A stretch of DNA of 64,000 nt, from NCBI GenBank assembly GCA_016718505.1, contig JADKDE010000001.1, positions 641,501 to 705,500 on the forward strand, read 5' to 3'. The notes beneath the pieces are model-generated. The model saw only the letters and a list, made by a program, of their open reading frames with translations. It was not told the DNA's origin and ran no database searches. Of the stretch, positions 26,911 through 35,135 are shown one piece after another. This DNA comes from Saprospiraceae bacterium (GTDB lineage: Bacteria; Bacteroidota; Bacteroidia; Chitinophagales; Saprospiraceae). Each line of letters begins with the position of its first letter. Positions within the stretch are counted from its first letter, which is position 1. Made by a program: the position numbers and the translations under genes.

Positions 26911-28238
26911 AAGACCGTTGCAAAACAATATTTGAAAATTTTATTGCCCTTTCAGAGATCTTTATTACCACTTTAGTGGATTTTGGGGCCTAATTTTTTA
27001 AAACATGAGGCTTTTTTTTAAATTTATTGGCAAAATAATCCAATTTGGGGCTTATTTTCACTATATTTTACCACTGGGCATAATAATCCCAGGGCTACGG
27101 TATAAATTGTATGCCATCGATTCCATGAGGTTTTGGGTATGCATTTTTGCTATCCCTCGGTACCTAGCTACTCCTCCATTAAACCATCTTTTTATACTCC
27201 CAAATGTCCTTTCTATTTTGTATCGAGTTTGTCCTATTATTTTATTAAACTTTAATTCCCATTTTGTCAAGGCTTTATTCTTTTTTGCTTTCTTTAGAAT
27301 TTGATTCTTCAGATTTTTGATTTTAATAGGGTTGCATTTTTTCTGATTGGTAGCCTTTGTCTCCACTTACCCTTGTCCCTGCTGGCAAGTCCGTACTTTC
27401 TAGTACTTCCTCCAAATTACTTATTTCATTTACACTTGCTTTTGTGGTTACTAATCCAAGTATCATTCCTTGTTCGTCTGTAATGGTATGTTTCTTATAC
27501 CCAAACCTCAATTTTCCTGCCTTTTAACCCAACTTCCTTCATCGTCGACTCCAGGCTTTAATACTTTTTTTATCATCTTTTGGTGCCGATTCTGTCTTTT
27601 GTGGATTTTGATTATCTGATTTGTTTTTATTCTCGTCCTCCCCTTCCTCTTGTAACGATTCTTCAATTTCGTAGGTGCTTTGTCCCTTTGGCTTTAATGG
27701 GCTGTCGATAATACTGGCATCCACTATAACTCCTGTCTTGACTATTATTTTTTTGCTTCGAGTTGTTTATTTAAGTTTTTCATTATTTTATCATATGCTT
27801 TTGTTTGTGTCATTATTGATCTAAACCTACTTAAAGTGCTATGATCTGGTGATGATTCATTTAATTGCAAACCACAAAATCTACTGAAGGATATGCTATC
27901 ATTGAGCCTATCTTCAATTTCATAATCACTAACCCGTACCATGTTTGTAGTAAGCTCATTTTAAAAAGCAGCAATCCATGATATGCAGGTTTACCGTAGC
28001 ACTCATACCTTTGGTATAATGTCTATTAATTAGAGTGGTAATTGGTCTCCAATCAACCAAGGTATTGATTTGATTGAAAAATTGCATCTTGACCTTTCTA
28101 CCTGAGGTCAAATAATCAGCGAATGAGGGAATTTCTTCTTTTTTCATAGCACTAAAATACAACCTAAATGGCTGATATACAATATTTTAACTACATTTTA
28201 TTCCATTTATTTCGCCCTTTTTATCGTGCAACGGTCTT
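26911..28238. mobile_element. Degenerate IS5-family insertion sequence
   Basis: The element is 1328 bp. Its ends are the inverted repeats AAGACCGTTGCA (26911-26922) and TGCAACGGTCTT (28227-28238), perfect over 12 bp. Both outer flanks carry AATTA (26906-26910 and 28239-28243), which is a plausible 5-bp target duplication. The transposase on the minus strand matches IS5-type DDE proteins but is broken by several frame changes. The right end lies 66 bases from a gene remnant and 252 bases from an acetyltransferase gene, so it sits in an accessory zone. Confidence 0.85.
27061..28162 (-). pseudogene. IS5-family transposase, multiple frameshifts
   Basis: At least five fragments in order on the minus strand spell one DDE transposase. 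The N-terminus has FFNQINTLVDWRPI and then, after frame changes, GLLLFKMSLLQTWYG. Next come SDYEIEDRLNDSISFSRFCG and PDHSTLSRFRS, the IS5 hallmark. The catalytic acids appear as VDASIIDSP, SGDKGYQS and ERTFGSIKRWF. The frame breaks at several places are single-base losses; for example a G is missing before the GKPAYHG region and an A before SDYEIE. Fragments cannot make a working enzyme as read. The protein would have been about 360 residues. Confidence 0.85.
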
Positions 28239-28304
28239 AATTAATTAATATTACTGCCGTTTCATAGAATTTTTTATTTTTACATAAAATTTTTAATCAT
28301 CATC

Positions 28305-28484
28305 GTAACAGACAAACTTCATACCGAAAGCATTAAAGACCATTTCAAAAGCAAAGCAGTTTTTGAAACGAAGGATATTATTAACTTTTACGAACAATAC
28401 GGGAAGGTCCTAAATCCTTCAACGATTAATTGGCGTGTTTACACATTGGTTCAGGAGGGTGTTTTGCAACGTATAACGAGATGA
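28305..28484 (+). pseudogene. Remnant of an AbiEi/DUF6577-like antitoxin-type DNA-binding protein
   Basis: About 59 codons read TDKLHTESIKDHFKSKAVF, then ETKDIINFYEQYGKVLNPSTINWRVY and TLVQEGVLQRI before TGA. This winged-helix start (segments KDHF...TKDI and ST(I/V)xWRxxxLxxxGxL) matches the N-terminus of AbiEi-like or DUF6577 proteins, which are normally near 200 residues. No start codon is seen in frame, and the rest of the gene is absent, so it is a scrap left by rearrangement, next to the IS. It ends 6 bases before the Vat-like start codon. Confidence 0.5.
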
Positions 28485-28490
28485 AAATTT

Positions 28491-29114
28491 ATGACAGGAC
28501 CAAATAAAGACATCAAATTTCCACTTGACGATTATGATAGACTTTGCTTTTTGAAGAATGTTATTAAAAACCCCAATATTATCGTTGGAGACTATACTTA
28601 CTACGACGATTTTGATAATGTTGAGAACTTTGAAAAAAATGTAAAATACCTTTTCGACTTTGTAGGCGATAAATTAATAATTGGAAAGTTTTGTATGATA
28701 GCTTCTGACGTGAAATTTATCATGAATGGCGCGAATCACTTGACCAATGCTCTTTCAACTTATCCTTTTGCAATTTTTGGAAACGGTTGGGAAAATGCAA
28801 TGGACAATAAATCCTATCCTCAAAAAGGAGATATAAATATTGGAAATGATGTGTGGATTGGTTACAATGCTACAATAATGGCTGGTGTAACAATTGGAGA
28901 CGGTGCAATAATCGCAGCAAATTCTACTGTGATAAAGGACGTAGAGCCTTATTCAATTGTTGGAGGAAATCCTGCAAAGGAAATTAAGAAACGATTTTCC
29001 GAAGAAACAATTTTAAAATTATTAGAACTCAAATGGTGGAATTGGGACATAGAGAAAATAACTAAAAACATTCAAAACTTGACAGACATCGAAATCGATA
29101 AACTAACAGAATAG
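28491..29114 (+). CDS. Vat/CatB-like xenobiotic O-acetyltransferase (left-handed beta-helix)
   Basis: A 207-residue hexapeptide-repeat acyltransferase. It shows the characteristic order: IIVGDYTYYDDF (active-site loop start), LIIGKFCMIASDVKFIMNGANHLT with the catalytic-type histidine, FAIFGNGW, then repeats INIGNDVWIGYNATIMAGVTIGDGAIIAANSTVI and the KDVEPYSIVGGNPAKEIKKRF end. Vat and CatB (xenobiotic acetyltransferase) enzymes acetylate streptogramin A or chloramphenicol, but many relatives have other substrates. It lies alone in the accessory zone, beside the IS and a gene scrap, which is compatible with acquisition. Resistance is inferred, not shown. Confidence 0.85.
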   Translation: MTGPNKDIKFPLDDYDRLCFLKNVIKNPNIIVGDYTYYDDFDNVENFEKNVKYLFDFVGDKLIIGKFCMIASDVKFIMNGANHLTNALSTYPFAIFGNGWENAMDNKSYPQKGDINIGNDVWIGYNATIMAGVTIGDGAIIAANSTVIKDVEPYSIVGGNPAKEIKKRFSEETILKLLELKWWNWDIEKITKNIQNLTDIEIDKLTE

Positions 29115-29158
29115 ACACCTCCTCGACTTTTTTCCTCAATAAATATCCCAAGCCCAGC

Positions 29159-29647
29159 CTAGCTTTTAACGACCATATAGGACATCAAATCTTCGTCTAT
29201 ATACCTATTCTCCGACTTTAAAAATGAGTAGTCTCTCATCACTCCCTCGTGCATGAATCCTAAGCGCAAGTAAAGATTTTTAGCCGCAATATTTTTGGAT
29301 CCAACGCTCAGTTCTACCCGGTGAAATCCTTCTGACTTCGCCCATTTTAGTGCTTCCTGGAGCATTTGCACACCGTATCCATGCCCCCAGTGAAGCGGAT
29401 GGATGGCTACCCCGCCTAGGTACATTATATGCCCATTTCGATGCTGAAGAGGCTGCATTTTAATCATGCCCACCGCCTTGTCGTTCACCTGAAAAATATA
29501 CTTTATACCCCTCGCAACCAAGTCGGCATATATCGGCTCAAACTCCCGTTTTTCTTGCCGTTCGTACAGAAGATGCGGGTTGATCTCGGGGTGCATATAC
29601 AGTTCATGCACGAATGTAAAATCGTCCATCGTGGCTTTCCGCAGCAT
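29159..29647 (-). CDS. GNAT family N-acetyltransferase
   Basis: A GNAT acetyltransferase of about 163 residues. The start is placed at the ATG at 29647 (MLRKATMDDF), since an upstream in-frame TTG adds only a basic leader. The acetyl-CoA motif A region is YLGGVAIHPLHWGHGYGVQMLQEALKWA, followed by GFHRVELSVGSKNIAAKNLYLRLGFMHEG, which is the RimI/RimJ-like pattern. The substrate amine (protein N-terminus, small molecule or tRNA) cannot be read. Stop is 44 bases after the end of the convergent Vat-like gene. Confidence 0.85.
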   Translation of the reverse strand: MLRKATMDDFTFVHELYMHPEINPHLLYERQEKREFEPIYADLVARGIKYIFQVNDKAVGMIKMQPLQHRNGHIMYLGGVAIHPLHWGHGYGVQMLQEALKWAKSEGFHRVELSVGSKNIAAKNLYLRLGFMHEGVMRDYSFLKSENRYIDEDLMSYMVVKS

Positions 29648-29713
29648 TTTTCCTTTTTTGTTTACCTCCAAAGATAGCGGCTATTTGGTTTTTTTTAAAA
29701 TATTTAGGTGCAT

Positions 29714-29732
29714 CCCATGTCTGCGACATGGG
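29714..29732. repeat. Short perfect hairpin (CCCATGTC-TGC-GACATGGG)
   Basis: An 8-bp stem with 3-base loop, found in the intergenic stretch between the GNAT gene and the T9SS-sorted gene. It is G+C-richer than its surroundings, as is usual for small interspersed palindromic repeats. The nearby sequence CTTCACTTCGTTTCGGTC and the CACTTCCACCCCTTGCACTC that follows resemble the block at 50905-50985. Confidence 0.6.
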
Positions 29733-29773
29733 TCGGGTCGTTCGTGACTTCACTTCGTTTCGGTCTTTCAGAC

Positions 29774-29808
29774 ACCTACAGCATATTGCTGCGCCTAATG
29801 CTATAGGT
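29774..29808. repeat. Second hairpin of the same block (ACCTA-AGCAT / ATGCT-TAGGT)
   Basis: Arms ACCTA-c-AGCAT and ATGCT-a-TAGGT pair over 10 bases with one mismatch pair, with a 13-base loop. Together with the hairpin at 29714 and the tail CACTTCCACCCCTTGCACTC it forms a repeat-like block of about 130 bases. Confidence 0.55.
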
Positions 29809-29845
29809 TCACTTCCACCCCTTGCACTCTTTGTTTGGGTTCTCG

Positions 29846-31231
29846 CTATATTTTTAGCACCCGTATGGGCTTTTCGCCATTGGGGAATACGATAAAATAA
29901 ACCCCAGGGCTTAGATCTGAAAAATCTAGATTCTGAGTATATACGAATGAATCTATGGTTTTACCAAGACTATTGATCAATTTTGCTTGGGTTGCCGTGT
30001 AGTTCTTGACATACGCCATATTTACCACAGGATTGGGCATTATGGTAGATGTGGGGAGATATTGTTTGTTGTATATACTTATCATAGGTGAGTATTTGCT
30101 ATGGTTTTCCATTAAATCTGTCATGTTTATCCGATAATAAGTGACAAAATCTTGTACATCGCCATCTATATAATTCAATTCATCCCCAGGCTTGGCTTCA
30201 AGTTTTGCTATCGCAGTAAAATGTATTCCATCGGTACTCTTTTCCAAATACAGGGCTTGCGGAGAAGAGTTTTCAGTTAAGCAATATTCTATTAGATTGT
30301 CATTTTTTATGGCTTTTCCTTTGAAGCACAATATATCGCTGGTTGCCAGTATGGTTTCGAAGCCAGACCTCGGGTACGTTTGTACGACTTTTAGTGCGAT
30401 TTCTTGCATTTTTGCTCGAAGGATTGGGTCGAGTACCGCCATGTTTTCGGTGTATGGGCCCGCTTTTACACTCGGCAATCCTACAGGACTCGAGGAGTAC
30501 AAGGCGGCATACATGACGCAAGAGACAAAATAATTGCCATTGTCATTCATGTGGATATCGTCTGAGAATAATTGACTTATATGTGTCATAGAGCCAACTG
30601 GGTGCAGCGCCAAAGTGTCGTACAATGCCCCCAGCGCCAATCCAGCAGGTATGATATACATATTATTGGAAGAACTCGGGGTGTTGATCTTGGTGACCCT
30701 TTCTTCCCAATTGGGCAGTAGGGAGGTTATGGATGCCCGCCAGGCAGTCCAATTGTTGTCGGTTACGTGTTCCCAAGTTTGGAGCATAAAGGATTTGATG
30801 GTTGCGTTGTGATTTTTTGCTACATCAAAAAAATATTTGCCGTATTTGGCGGTCGTGTCAGCTGGCATTTCTAATAAGGGAACACTCTCGGTGATGACTA
30901 AGCTAGCAAAGACTGGAGAGCTGCCAGCACCTAGGGCGGTCATAAAATTGGTGCCGTGTTCTACATCTGTCCCAGCGATCGGATCCCAAATTGGGTTAGA
31001 ATTGAAGTTTTCAGGGGCGCTCCATTGCAATGTCAGAGGCGCTCCGATATTGATATGGTTTCGAAATAAGGTAGATTGCCCTGCCGCTGTGCGCAGTTCT
31101 TTGACGATAAAGGGTGTGTTGAGATTGATAAGACTGTGCCCGATATAATAGGCGCAACATTGACCAAAAATAGTCTGTGTTAAGAACATCAAGCCCAATA
31201 GACTCAACGCCTTGAAATAGTTGTTTTTCAT
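29846..31231 (-). CDS. Secreted SGNH/GDSL-like protein with T9SS C-terminal sorting domain
   Basis: A 461-residue exported protein. The signal peptide ends near FGQC. The next region has AYYIGHSLINLNTPF (block I position, GHSL in place of GDSL) and, near residue 235, DDIHMNDNGNYF with the Asp-x-x-His pair of SGNH hydrolases, so a serine esterase-like fold is likely. The C-terminal 80 residues read STIMPNPVVNMAYVKNY, then LINSLGKTIDSF and LSPGVYFIVF, ending LKI; this is the type A T9SS sorting domain. The protein would be delivered by the PorSS machinery to the surface or released. Substrate is unknown. Confidence 0.8.
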   Translation of the reverse strand: MKNNYFKALSLLGLMFLTQTIFGQCCAYYIGHSLINLNTPFIVKELRTAAGQSTLFRNHINIGAPLTLQWSAPENFNSNPIWDPIAGTDVEHGTNFMTALGAGSSPVFASLVITESVPLLEMPADTTAKYGKYFFDVAKNHNATIKSFMLQTWEHVTDNNWTAWRASITSLLPNWEERVTKINTPSSSNNMYIIPAGLALGALYDTLALHPVGSMTHISQLFSDDIHMNDNGNYFVSCVMYAALYSSSPVGLPSVKAGPYTENMAVLDPILRAKMQEIALKVVQTYPRSGFETILATSDILCFKGKAIKNDNLIEYCLTENSSPQALYLEKSTDGIHFTAIAKLEAKPGDELNYIDGDVQDFVTYYRINMTDLMENHSKYSPMISIYNKQYLPTSTIMPNPVVNMAYVKNYTATQAKLINSLGKTIDSFVYTQNLDFSDLSPGVYFIVFPNGEKPIRVLKI

Positions 31232-31373
31232 GGTAATAGTGTTTTAATGGTGTGTAATTGCAACAAATCTAGTATTTAATTTTAATTATGCCAATGTTTT
31301 TAACATTTTATTTCAATTTATTTTATAAAATACTACCCAACAAAATACAATAATTATTAGCACAGGATCAACA

Positions 31374-31389
31374 ATGTTGTAAAAAACAT
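31374..31389. promoter_or_regulatory. Palindrome ATGTT-N6-AACAT before dinB, possible SOS-type operator
   Basis: ATGTTGTAAAAAACAT has perfect 5-base arms and lies 28 bases before the DinB start. A related form, ATGTGAATAAAACAT, lies before recA (32585-32599). Two repair genes with similar palindromes suggests common control, but no consensus for a Bacteroidota LexA site is assumed here. Confidence 0.35.
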
Positions 31390-31417
31390 CATATATTTGT
31401 GTAAAATATCGTCGAGC

Positions 31418-32578
31418 ATGTTTGTTGAGAAAGCGGTAGTACATATGGATTTGGATTCTTTTTTTGTTTCAGTCGAATGCTTGAAGAATAGCCAATTTTT
31501 AGGAAAGCCCTTGATCATCGGCGGGATGGGAGATCGGGGAGTGGTGTCATCCTGTAGTTATGAAGCGAGGAGGTATGGAGTGCATAGCGCGATGCCGACC
31601 AAGATGGCGAAGAGACTTTGTCCAGATGCGATATTCCTACGTGGAGACATGGACAGCTATATAGCGCACTCGCAGATGGTGACAGAGATTATAGCGGAGG
31701 ATGCCCCGATTTTTGAGAAGGCGTCGATCGACGAGTTTTATATCGATGTGAGTGGGATGGACAGGTATTTTGGCTGTTATCAATGGTCACTTGCATTGCG
31801 GCAGAGGATAATCAAGGAGGCTGGACTCCCTATCTCTATGGGCCTCTCCGTCAATAAGCTGGTATCCAAAGTAGGCACTGGCGAGGCAAAGCCCAATGGG
31901 GCTATTCAGATCGACCAAGGTACAGAAAAGATGTTTTTGGCACCCCTTTCTACTCAAAAAATCCCTGGTATCGGCCCTGAGACCTATAAAAAACTCTCTT
32001 TTATGGGTGTGAGGACGGTCAAGGTGCTGAGTGAAGTGCCTGTACGACTGCTAGAGCGAGAGTTCGGCAGCAGTGGTGGACGTACACTTTGGGAAAAAGC
32101 CAATGCGATAGATCATACCAAGATCGTCCCCTATCACGAGGCGAAGTCCATGAGCTCAGAACGAACGCTGGGTACAGATACGATGGATATAAGACTACTC
32201 CGCGACATGCTGACGGCCATGACAGACAAGTTGGCATTTGATTTGCGGAGCTCTTCTAAGCTTACCTGTTGTGTTGCTGTAAAGATTCGATATGCGGACT
32301 TTAATACGTACACGCAGCAGCGCAAAATATCCCATACAGCCAATGACAAGGTTCTTTTGAGGGTGGTGCATGCACTATTTGAAAAAGTGTATGATCGGCG
32401 ACAAATGATACGATTGATCGGCGTAAAATTTACCGATCTAGTGCACGGACATACGCAGATGGATCTATTCGATGATACAGAAGAAGAACTGCGCTTGATG
32501 GAGCAAATGGATCATATTCGCAAGAGATTTGGCGCCAAGAGTATCTTGAGGGCCTCTTGCATGGAAGTAAAGCGATAA
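31418..32578 (+). CDS. dinB: DNA polymerase IV (Y-family translesion polymerase)
   Basis: A translesion DNA polymerase of 386 residues counted from the ATG at 31418, chosen because it puts HMDLDSFFVSVE at the usual distance from the start; an upstream TTG adds seven odd residues. Palm acids are in DLDSFF and SIDEFYIDVS. The YEARRYGVHSAMP finger motif, the helix-hairpin-helix IPGIGPETYKKL and the little-finger domain (SSERTLGTD) are all present. The DinB enzyme bypasses damaged bases and is often under SOS control; a palindrome lies in the upstream region. It is monocistronic. Confidence 0.95.
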   Translation: MFVEKAVVHMDLDSFFVSVECLKNSQFLGKPLIIGGMGDRGVVSSCSYEARRYGVHSAMPTKMAKRLCPDAIFLRGDMDSYIAHSQMVTEIIAEDAPIFEKASIDEFYIDVSGMDRYFGCYQWSLALRQRIIKEAGLPISMGLSVNKLVSKVGTGEAKPNGAIQIDQGTEKMFLAPLSTQKIPGIGPETYKKLSFMGVRTVKVLSEVPVRLLEREFGSSGGRTLWEKANAIDHTKIVPYHEAKSMSSERTLGTDTMDIRLLRDMLTAMTDKLAFDLRSSSKLTCCVAVKIRYADFNTYTQQRKISHTANDKVLLRVVHALFEKVYDRRQMIRLIGVKFTDLVHGHTQMDLFDDTEEELRLMEQMDHIRKRFGAKSILRASCMEVKR

Positions 32579-32584
32579 ATTTAA

Positions 32585-32599
32585 ATGTGAATAAAACAT
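32585..32599. promoter_or_regulatory. Palindrome-like ATGT-N7-ACAT before recA
   Basis: ATGTGAATAAAACAT has 4-base arms. It lies 70 bases before the recA start and 19 bases upstream of the -7 box. It is the recA counterpart of the dinB palindrome and only modestly significant in AT-rich DNA. Confidence 0.25.
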
Positions 32600-32617
32600 A
32601 TATTATAAAATTATATC

Positions 32618-32625
32618 TATCTTTG
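32618..32625 (+). promoter_or_regulatory. -7 box TATCTTTG of recA
   Basis: TATCTTTG matches TAnnTTTG and lies 29 bases before the recA ATG. A TTG at correct distance is not seen, so only this half is supported. Confidence 0.5.
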
Positions 32626-32654
32626 ATTTTTAAACTAAAATTAAACAGCCCAAT

Positions 32655-33702
32655 ATGTCAAACGATAAAGAAGAAAAACTAAAGGCACTGAAATTAACCG
32701 TGGATAGGCTCGAAAAAGCATACGGAAAAGGTACGGTTATGAAATTGGGCGATAAGCAAGTCGAGGCGGTGGAAGTAATATCTACGGGTTCGGTGGGTCT
32801 GGATATAGCCCTTGGCGTCAATGGATTTCCTAAAGGCCGTGTCATCGAGATTTACGGTCCTGAATCCTCAGGTAAGACGACTCTCGCCATACACGCTATT
32901 GCCGAATGTCAGAAAAAGGGTGGGATAGCGGCTATAATAGATGCAGAGCACGCATTCGATAGATTTTATGCAGAAGCTCTAGGTGTCAAGACCGAAGAAT
33001 TATTGATATCGCAACCCGATAATGGTGAGCAAGCCTTAGAAATCGCTGAAAATTTAATCCGTTCTGGAGCCATAGATATCATCGTGATAGACTCCGTAGC
33101 TGCACTCGTTCCAAAAAAGCGAGATCGAAGGCGAAATGGGAGAAAACAAACTTGGTTTGCAGGCGAGATTGATGTCTCAAGCACTGAGGAAATTGACAGG
33201 AACCATAGGCCGTACTGGGTGTTGTTGCATCTTCATAAACCAATTGAGAGAAAAAATTGGCGTGATGTTCGGAAATCCTGAAACAACAACTGGTGGAAAC
33301 GCATTGAAATTTTATGCTTCGATAAGGCTTGACATACGCAAAAGCGGTAATTCGATCAAAGACAAAGAAGGAAACCTTACAGGAAATCACGTCAAGGTCA
33401 AAGTCGTCAAAAATAAGATGGCACCACCGTTCAGAGTAGCGGAGTTCGATATCGAATTCGGCCAAGGTATATCAAAAACAGGCGAAATAGTGGACTTAGG
33501 CGCGGATCATAATATCATAGAAAAAAGTGGATCTTGGTATAGTTACAATGGTACCAAAATAGCTCAAGGAAGAGAAGGGGCAAAGCAGTTTATGGCAGAT
33601 AACCCAGAGCTGGCTCACGAAATAGAAGAAAAAATCAAGGAAAAAATAATGTCTGGGGCAGTAGCACCAAAAATCAGTAATTTTATCGAGGCAGAAGATT
33701 AA
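32655..33702 (+). CDS. recA: Recombinase A, one frame change in an A-run
   Basis: RecA binds single-stranded DNA and drives strand exchange and SOS induction. The N-terminal piece has Walker A GPESSGKTTLA, IIDAEHAFDRFYA and VIDSVAALVPK. The second piece starts EIEGEMGENKLGLQARLMSQ, has the L2 loop region FINQLREKIGVMFGNPETTTGGNALKF and goes on to the normal C-terminus. The join is at AAAAAA (33113-33118) after CCA-type codons: five As would give VPKSEIEGEM, the expected sequence, so one extra A is present. The first frame otherwise runs on to 33281. Full length would be about 348 residues, which is normal. The shift needed is +1, so a -1 slippery-site mechanism does not repair it. Confidence 0.9.
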
Positions 33703-33707
33703 AAAAA

Positions 33708-33735
33708 AACCGCTATTGATCAATCAATGGCGGTT
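33708..33735 (-). terminator. Intrinsic terminator, minus strand, at the end of recA
   Basis: The stem AACCGC-t-ATTGAT / ATCAAT-g-GCGGTT has 12 pairs with one T/G mismatch-type position and a 2-base loop. On the minus strand it is followed by a T-run complementary to the A-run at 33701-33709. It would end transcripts of the acpH-vanX operon, and on the plus strand may slow recA transcripts. Confidence 0.75.
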
Positions 33736-33881
33736 AATACTGTTATAATAGCAAGGTATCCCGAATATTAAAGGGCATGAGAATACTTTGAGTTATATAA
33801 GATACGATTAATAATAAAAATGCTGCATCATCTAAGAAAATTTTGAAGCACAAAAGCAAAAAAGCTCAAAAAGTTTGAGTA

Positions 33882-34469
33882 TCAAACGTTGTTTTTCACC
33901 CAATTATCACTGGCGACTTGTAGGTCTGTATAAAAAGCTTCAAAGCCATGGCTAAGATATTTTTCTTCCTTTTTCAAAAATTCAACTATAGGTGCTGCGT
34001 TCATTTTTCCTTTGGTTCTGGCCTCTATCCTAAAAAGTGCTCTAGAGATGCCATCCCAAGTGCGATAAGTATGCAACCAACGAATATGTACCAAGGATTG
34101 GATAAAACCCTGCGCAGGCTCATTGATGTGGGTGTCTTGAGTACTGATGATGTCGAGTGCACTTTCACAAAAAATATCAAAATCTTGATTTGAAAAACTT
34201 GACCAGTTATTGGCTAATACATAATCATGAAATACGTCGAGAATTACAGGACTCCACTTGTCAAAGTGCGGTCGAAGATAATGTCTCATTTTTATAAAGT
34301 GCTCATGACTGTCAGTAAATCCATCTATGAATTGGTGCATTTCTACACCTTTTAAGACACCCTCTGGGTAAGATTGCAATTCAGTGTGCGTGTGCAAATC
34401 GGCTAGAATATTACCCAACATTCTGTCGCTGTGTGGATAGGATAGTGCGAAATGCGATAGAAAATTCAT
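33882..34469 (-). CDS. acpH: ACP phosphodiesterase-like protein (AcpH/DUF479 family)
   Basis: A protein of about 195 residues. The start is set at the ATG at 34469 (MNFLSHFALSYP) because the family begins with M-NFL-H; the frame upstream of it only runs into the vanX-type gene. Motifs seen: LGNILADLHTH, EMHQFIDGFTDSHEHF and ILDVFHDYVLANNW, which hold the metal-binding His/Asp residues of the HD-like fold. AcpH removes the 4'-phosphopantetheine arm from acyl-carrier protein. It is 4 bases downstream of the dipeptidase gene and probably co-transcribed. Confidence 0.85.
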   Translation of the reverse strand: MNFLSHFALSYPHSDRMLGNILADLHTHTELQSYPEGVLKGVEMHQFIDGFTDSHEHFIKMRHYLRPHFDKWSPVILDVFHDYVLANNWSSFSNQDFDIFCESALDIISTQDTHINEPAQGFIQSLVHIRWLHTYRTWDGISRALFRIEARTKGKMNAAPIVEFLKKEEKYLSHGFEAFYTDLQVASDNWVKNNV

Positions 34470-34473
34470 CGAT

Positions 34474-35094
34474 TTACTTTGGTTTTGGTTTAGACTCACA
34501 ACTCCATTTCCAAGACATAAGAGGCCAAGCTCTAGATCCTTTATAATCAAAATGCCACCATTCTGTCCTGATGCCGACAAACCCCGCGCTGTACAATAGG
34601 CTGTCCAATAATTTTCTGTTTTTAATCTGCGCAGTTGTCAAGCCTTTGGCATTGCGATGTGATTTTTCTAAAAAAGAATCATAAGGTGTACCAAAATCCA
34701 ATTCATTGCCTTTGCCATCGGTCAGCCCAATATCTAGCGCGCCCCCACGAGAGTGTATCGAACCTTTTTTTGGGTGCATCACATATCGCGAATCTGGTTT
34801 TGCTTCCCAAAGTTTCCATTGATATGGCGACGGACGATAGCAGTCGTACAATACGATCTTATACCCTTTAGCATCAGCCAATTTTATTACCTTATCCAAT
34901 GCAGTTTTCACGTCCTTATGTACCCAACATTGAGGACAGTCGTAGATCTGTTTTCCAGTAAAATTATCCTTGGTAGCATATTTTATTTGGTAAATAATGC
35001 TTTTGCTTTGATTCAACAAAACTAAATCTTTCGCCTGAGCCCTAGCTTCAAAAATAAAAAACATCAAAATGCCCCAAATCAAAACAGCTTTCAC
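34474..35094 (-). CDS. D-alanyl-D-alanine dipeptidase, VanX/DdpX type (M15D)
   Basis: A zinc dipeptidase of about 206 residues. The zinc site is visible as GSIHSRGGALDIGLTD (SxHxxGxAxD) and the third ligand as EWWHFDY. YDCYRPSPYQWKLW is also conserved. I choose GTG at 35094, which gives the clean signal peptide MKAVLIWGILMFFIFEARAQ. The longer frame starts with TTG at 35130, inside a TATATTTG box at 35128-35135. It hydrolyses D-Ala-D-Ala dipeptides in the periplasm, for cell-wall recycling; the nearby LD-carboxypeptidase and absence of other van genes argue against vancomycin resistance. Confidence 0.88.
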   Translation of the reverse strand: MKAVLIWGILMFFIFEARAQAKDLVLLNQSKSIIYQIKYATKDNFTGKQIYDCPQCWVHKDVKTALDKVIKLADAKGYKIVLYDCYRPSPYQWKLWEAKPDSRYVMHPKKGSIHSRGGALDIGLTDGKGNELDFGTPYDSFLEKSHRNAKGLTTAQIKNRKLLDSLLYSAGFVGIRTEWWHFDYKGSRAWPLMSWKWSCESKPKPK

Positions 35095-35127
35095 AAAATA
35101 ATCGTTAATTTTATATTTCAATTTGTA

Positions 35128-35135
35128 CAAATATA
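35128..35135 (-). promoter_or_regulatory. -7 box TATATTTG for the vanX-type gene, between divergent starts
   Basis: On the minus strand this TATATTTG matches TAnnTTTG, ends directly at the ATG of the divergent gene and is 33 bases from the GTG start proposed for the dipeptidase. It shows why the TTG at 35130 is unlikely to be a start codon. Confidence 0.5.

Noticed and set aside
28465..28495. Possible integron attC-like site (GCAACGTATAACG) before the Vat-like gene
   Set aside because: Only one short motif is present. No matching inverse half or palindromic body was found on the other side of the acetyltransferase gene, and no integrase is in the window.
33113..33119. A AAA AAG slippery heptamer in recA as programmed -1 frameshift site
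   Set aside because: The frame needed to continue RecA is +1, not -1, and no RecA form is known to use such shift.
34474..35130. Vancomycin-resistance role for the VanX-type dipeptidase
   Set aside because: There is no vanH, vanA or vanRS nearby; neighbours are AcpH and an LD-carboxypeptidase, and Gram-negative cells use such enzymes for recycling.
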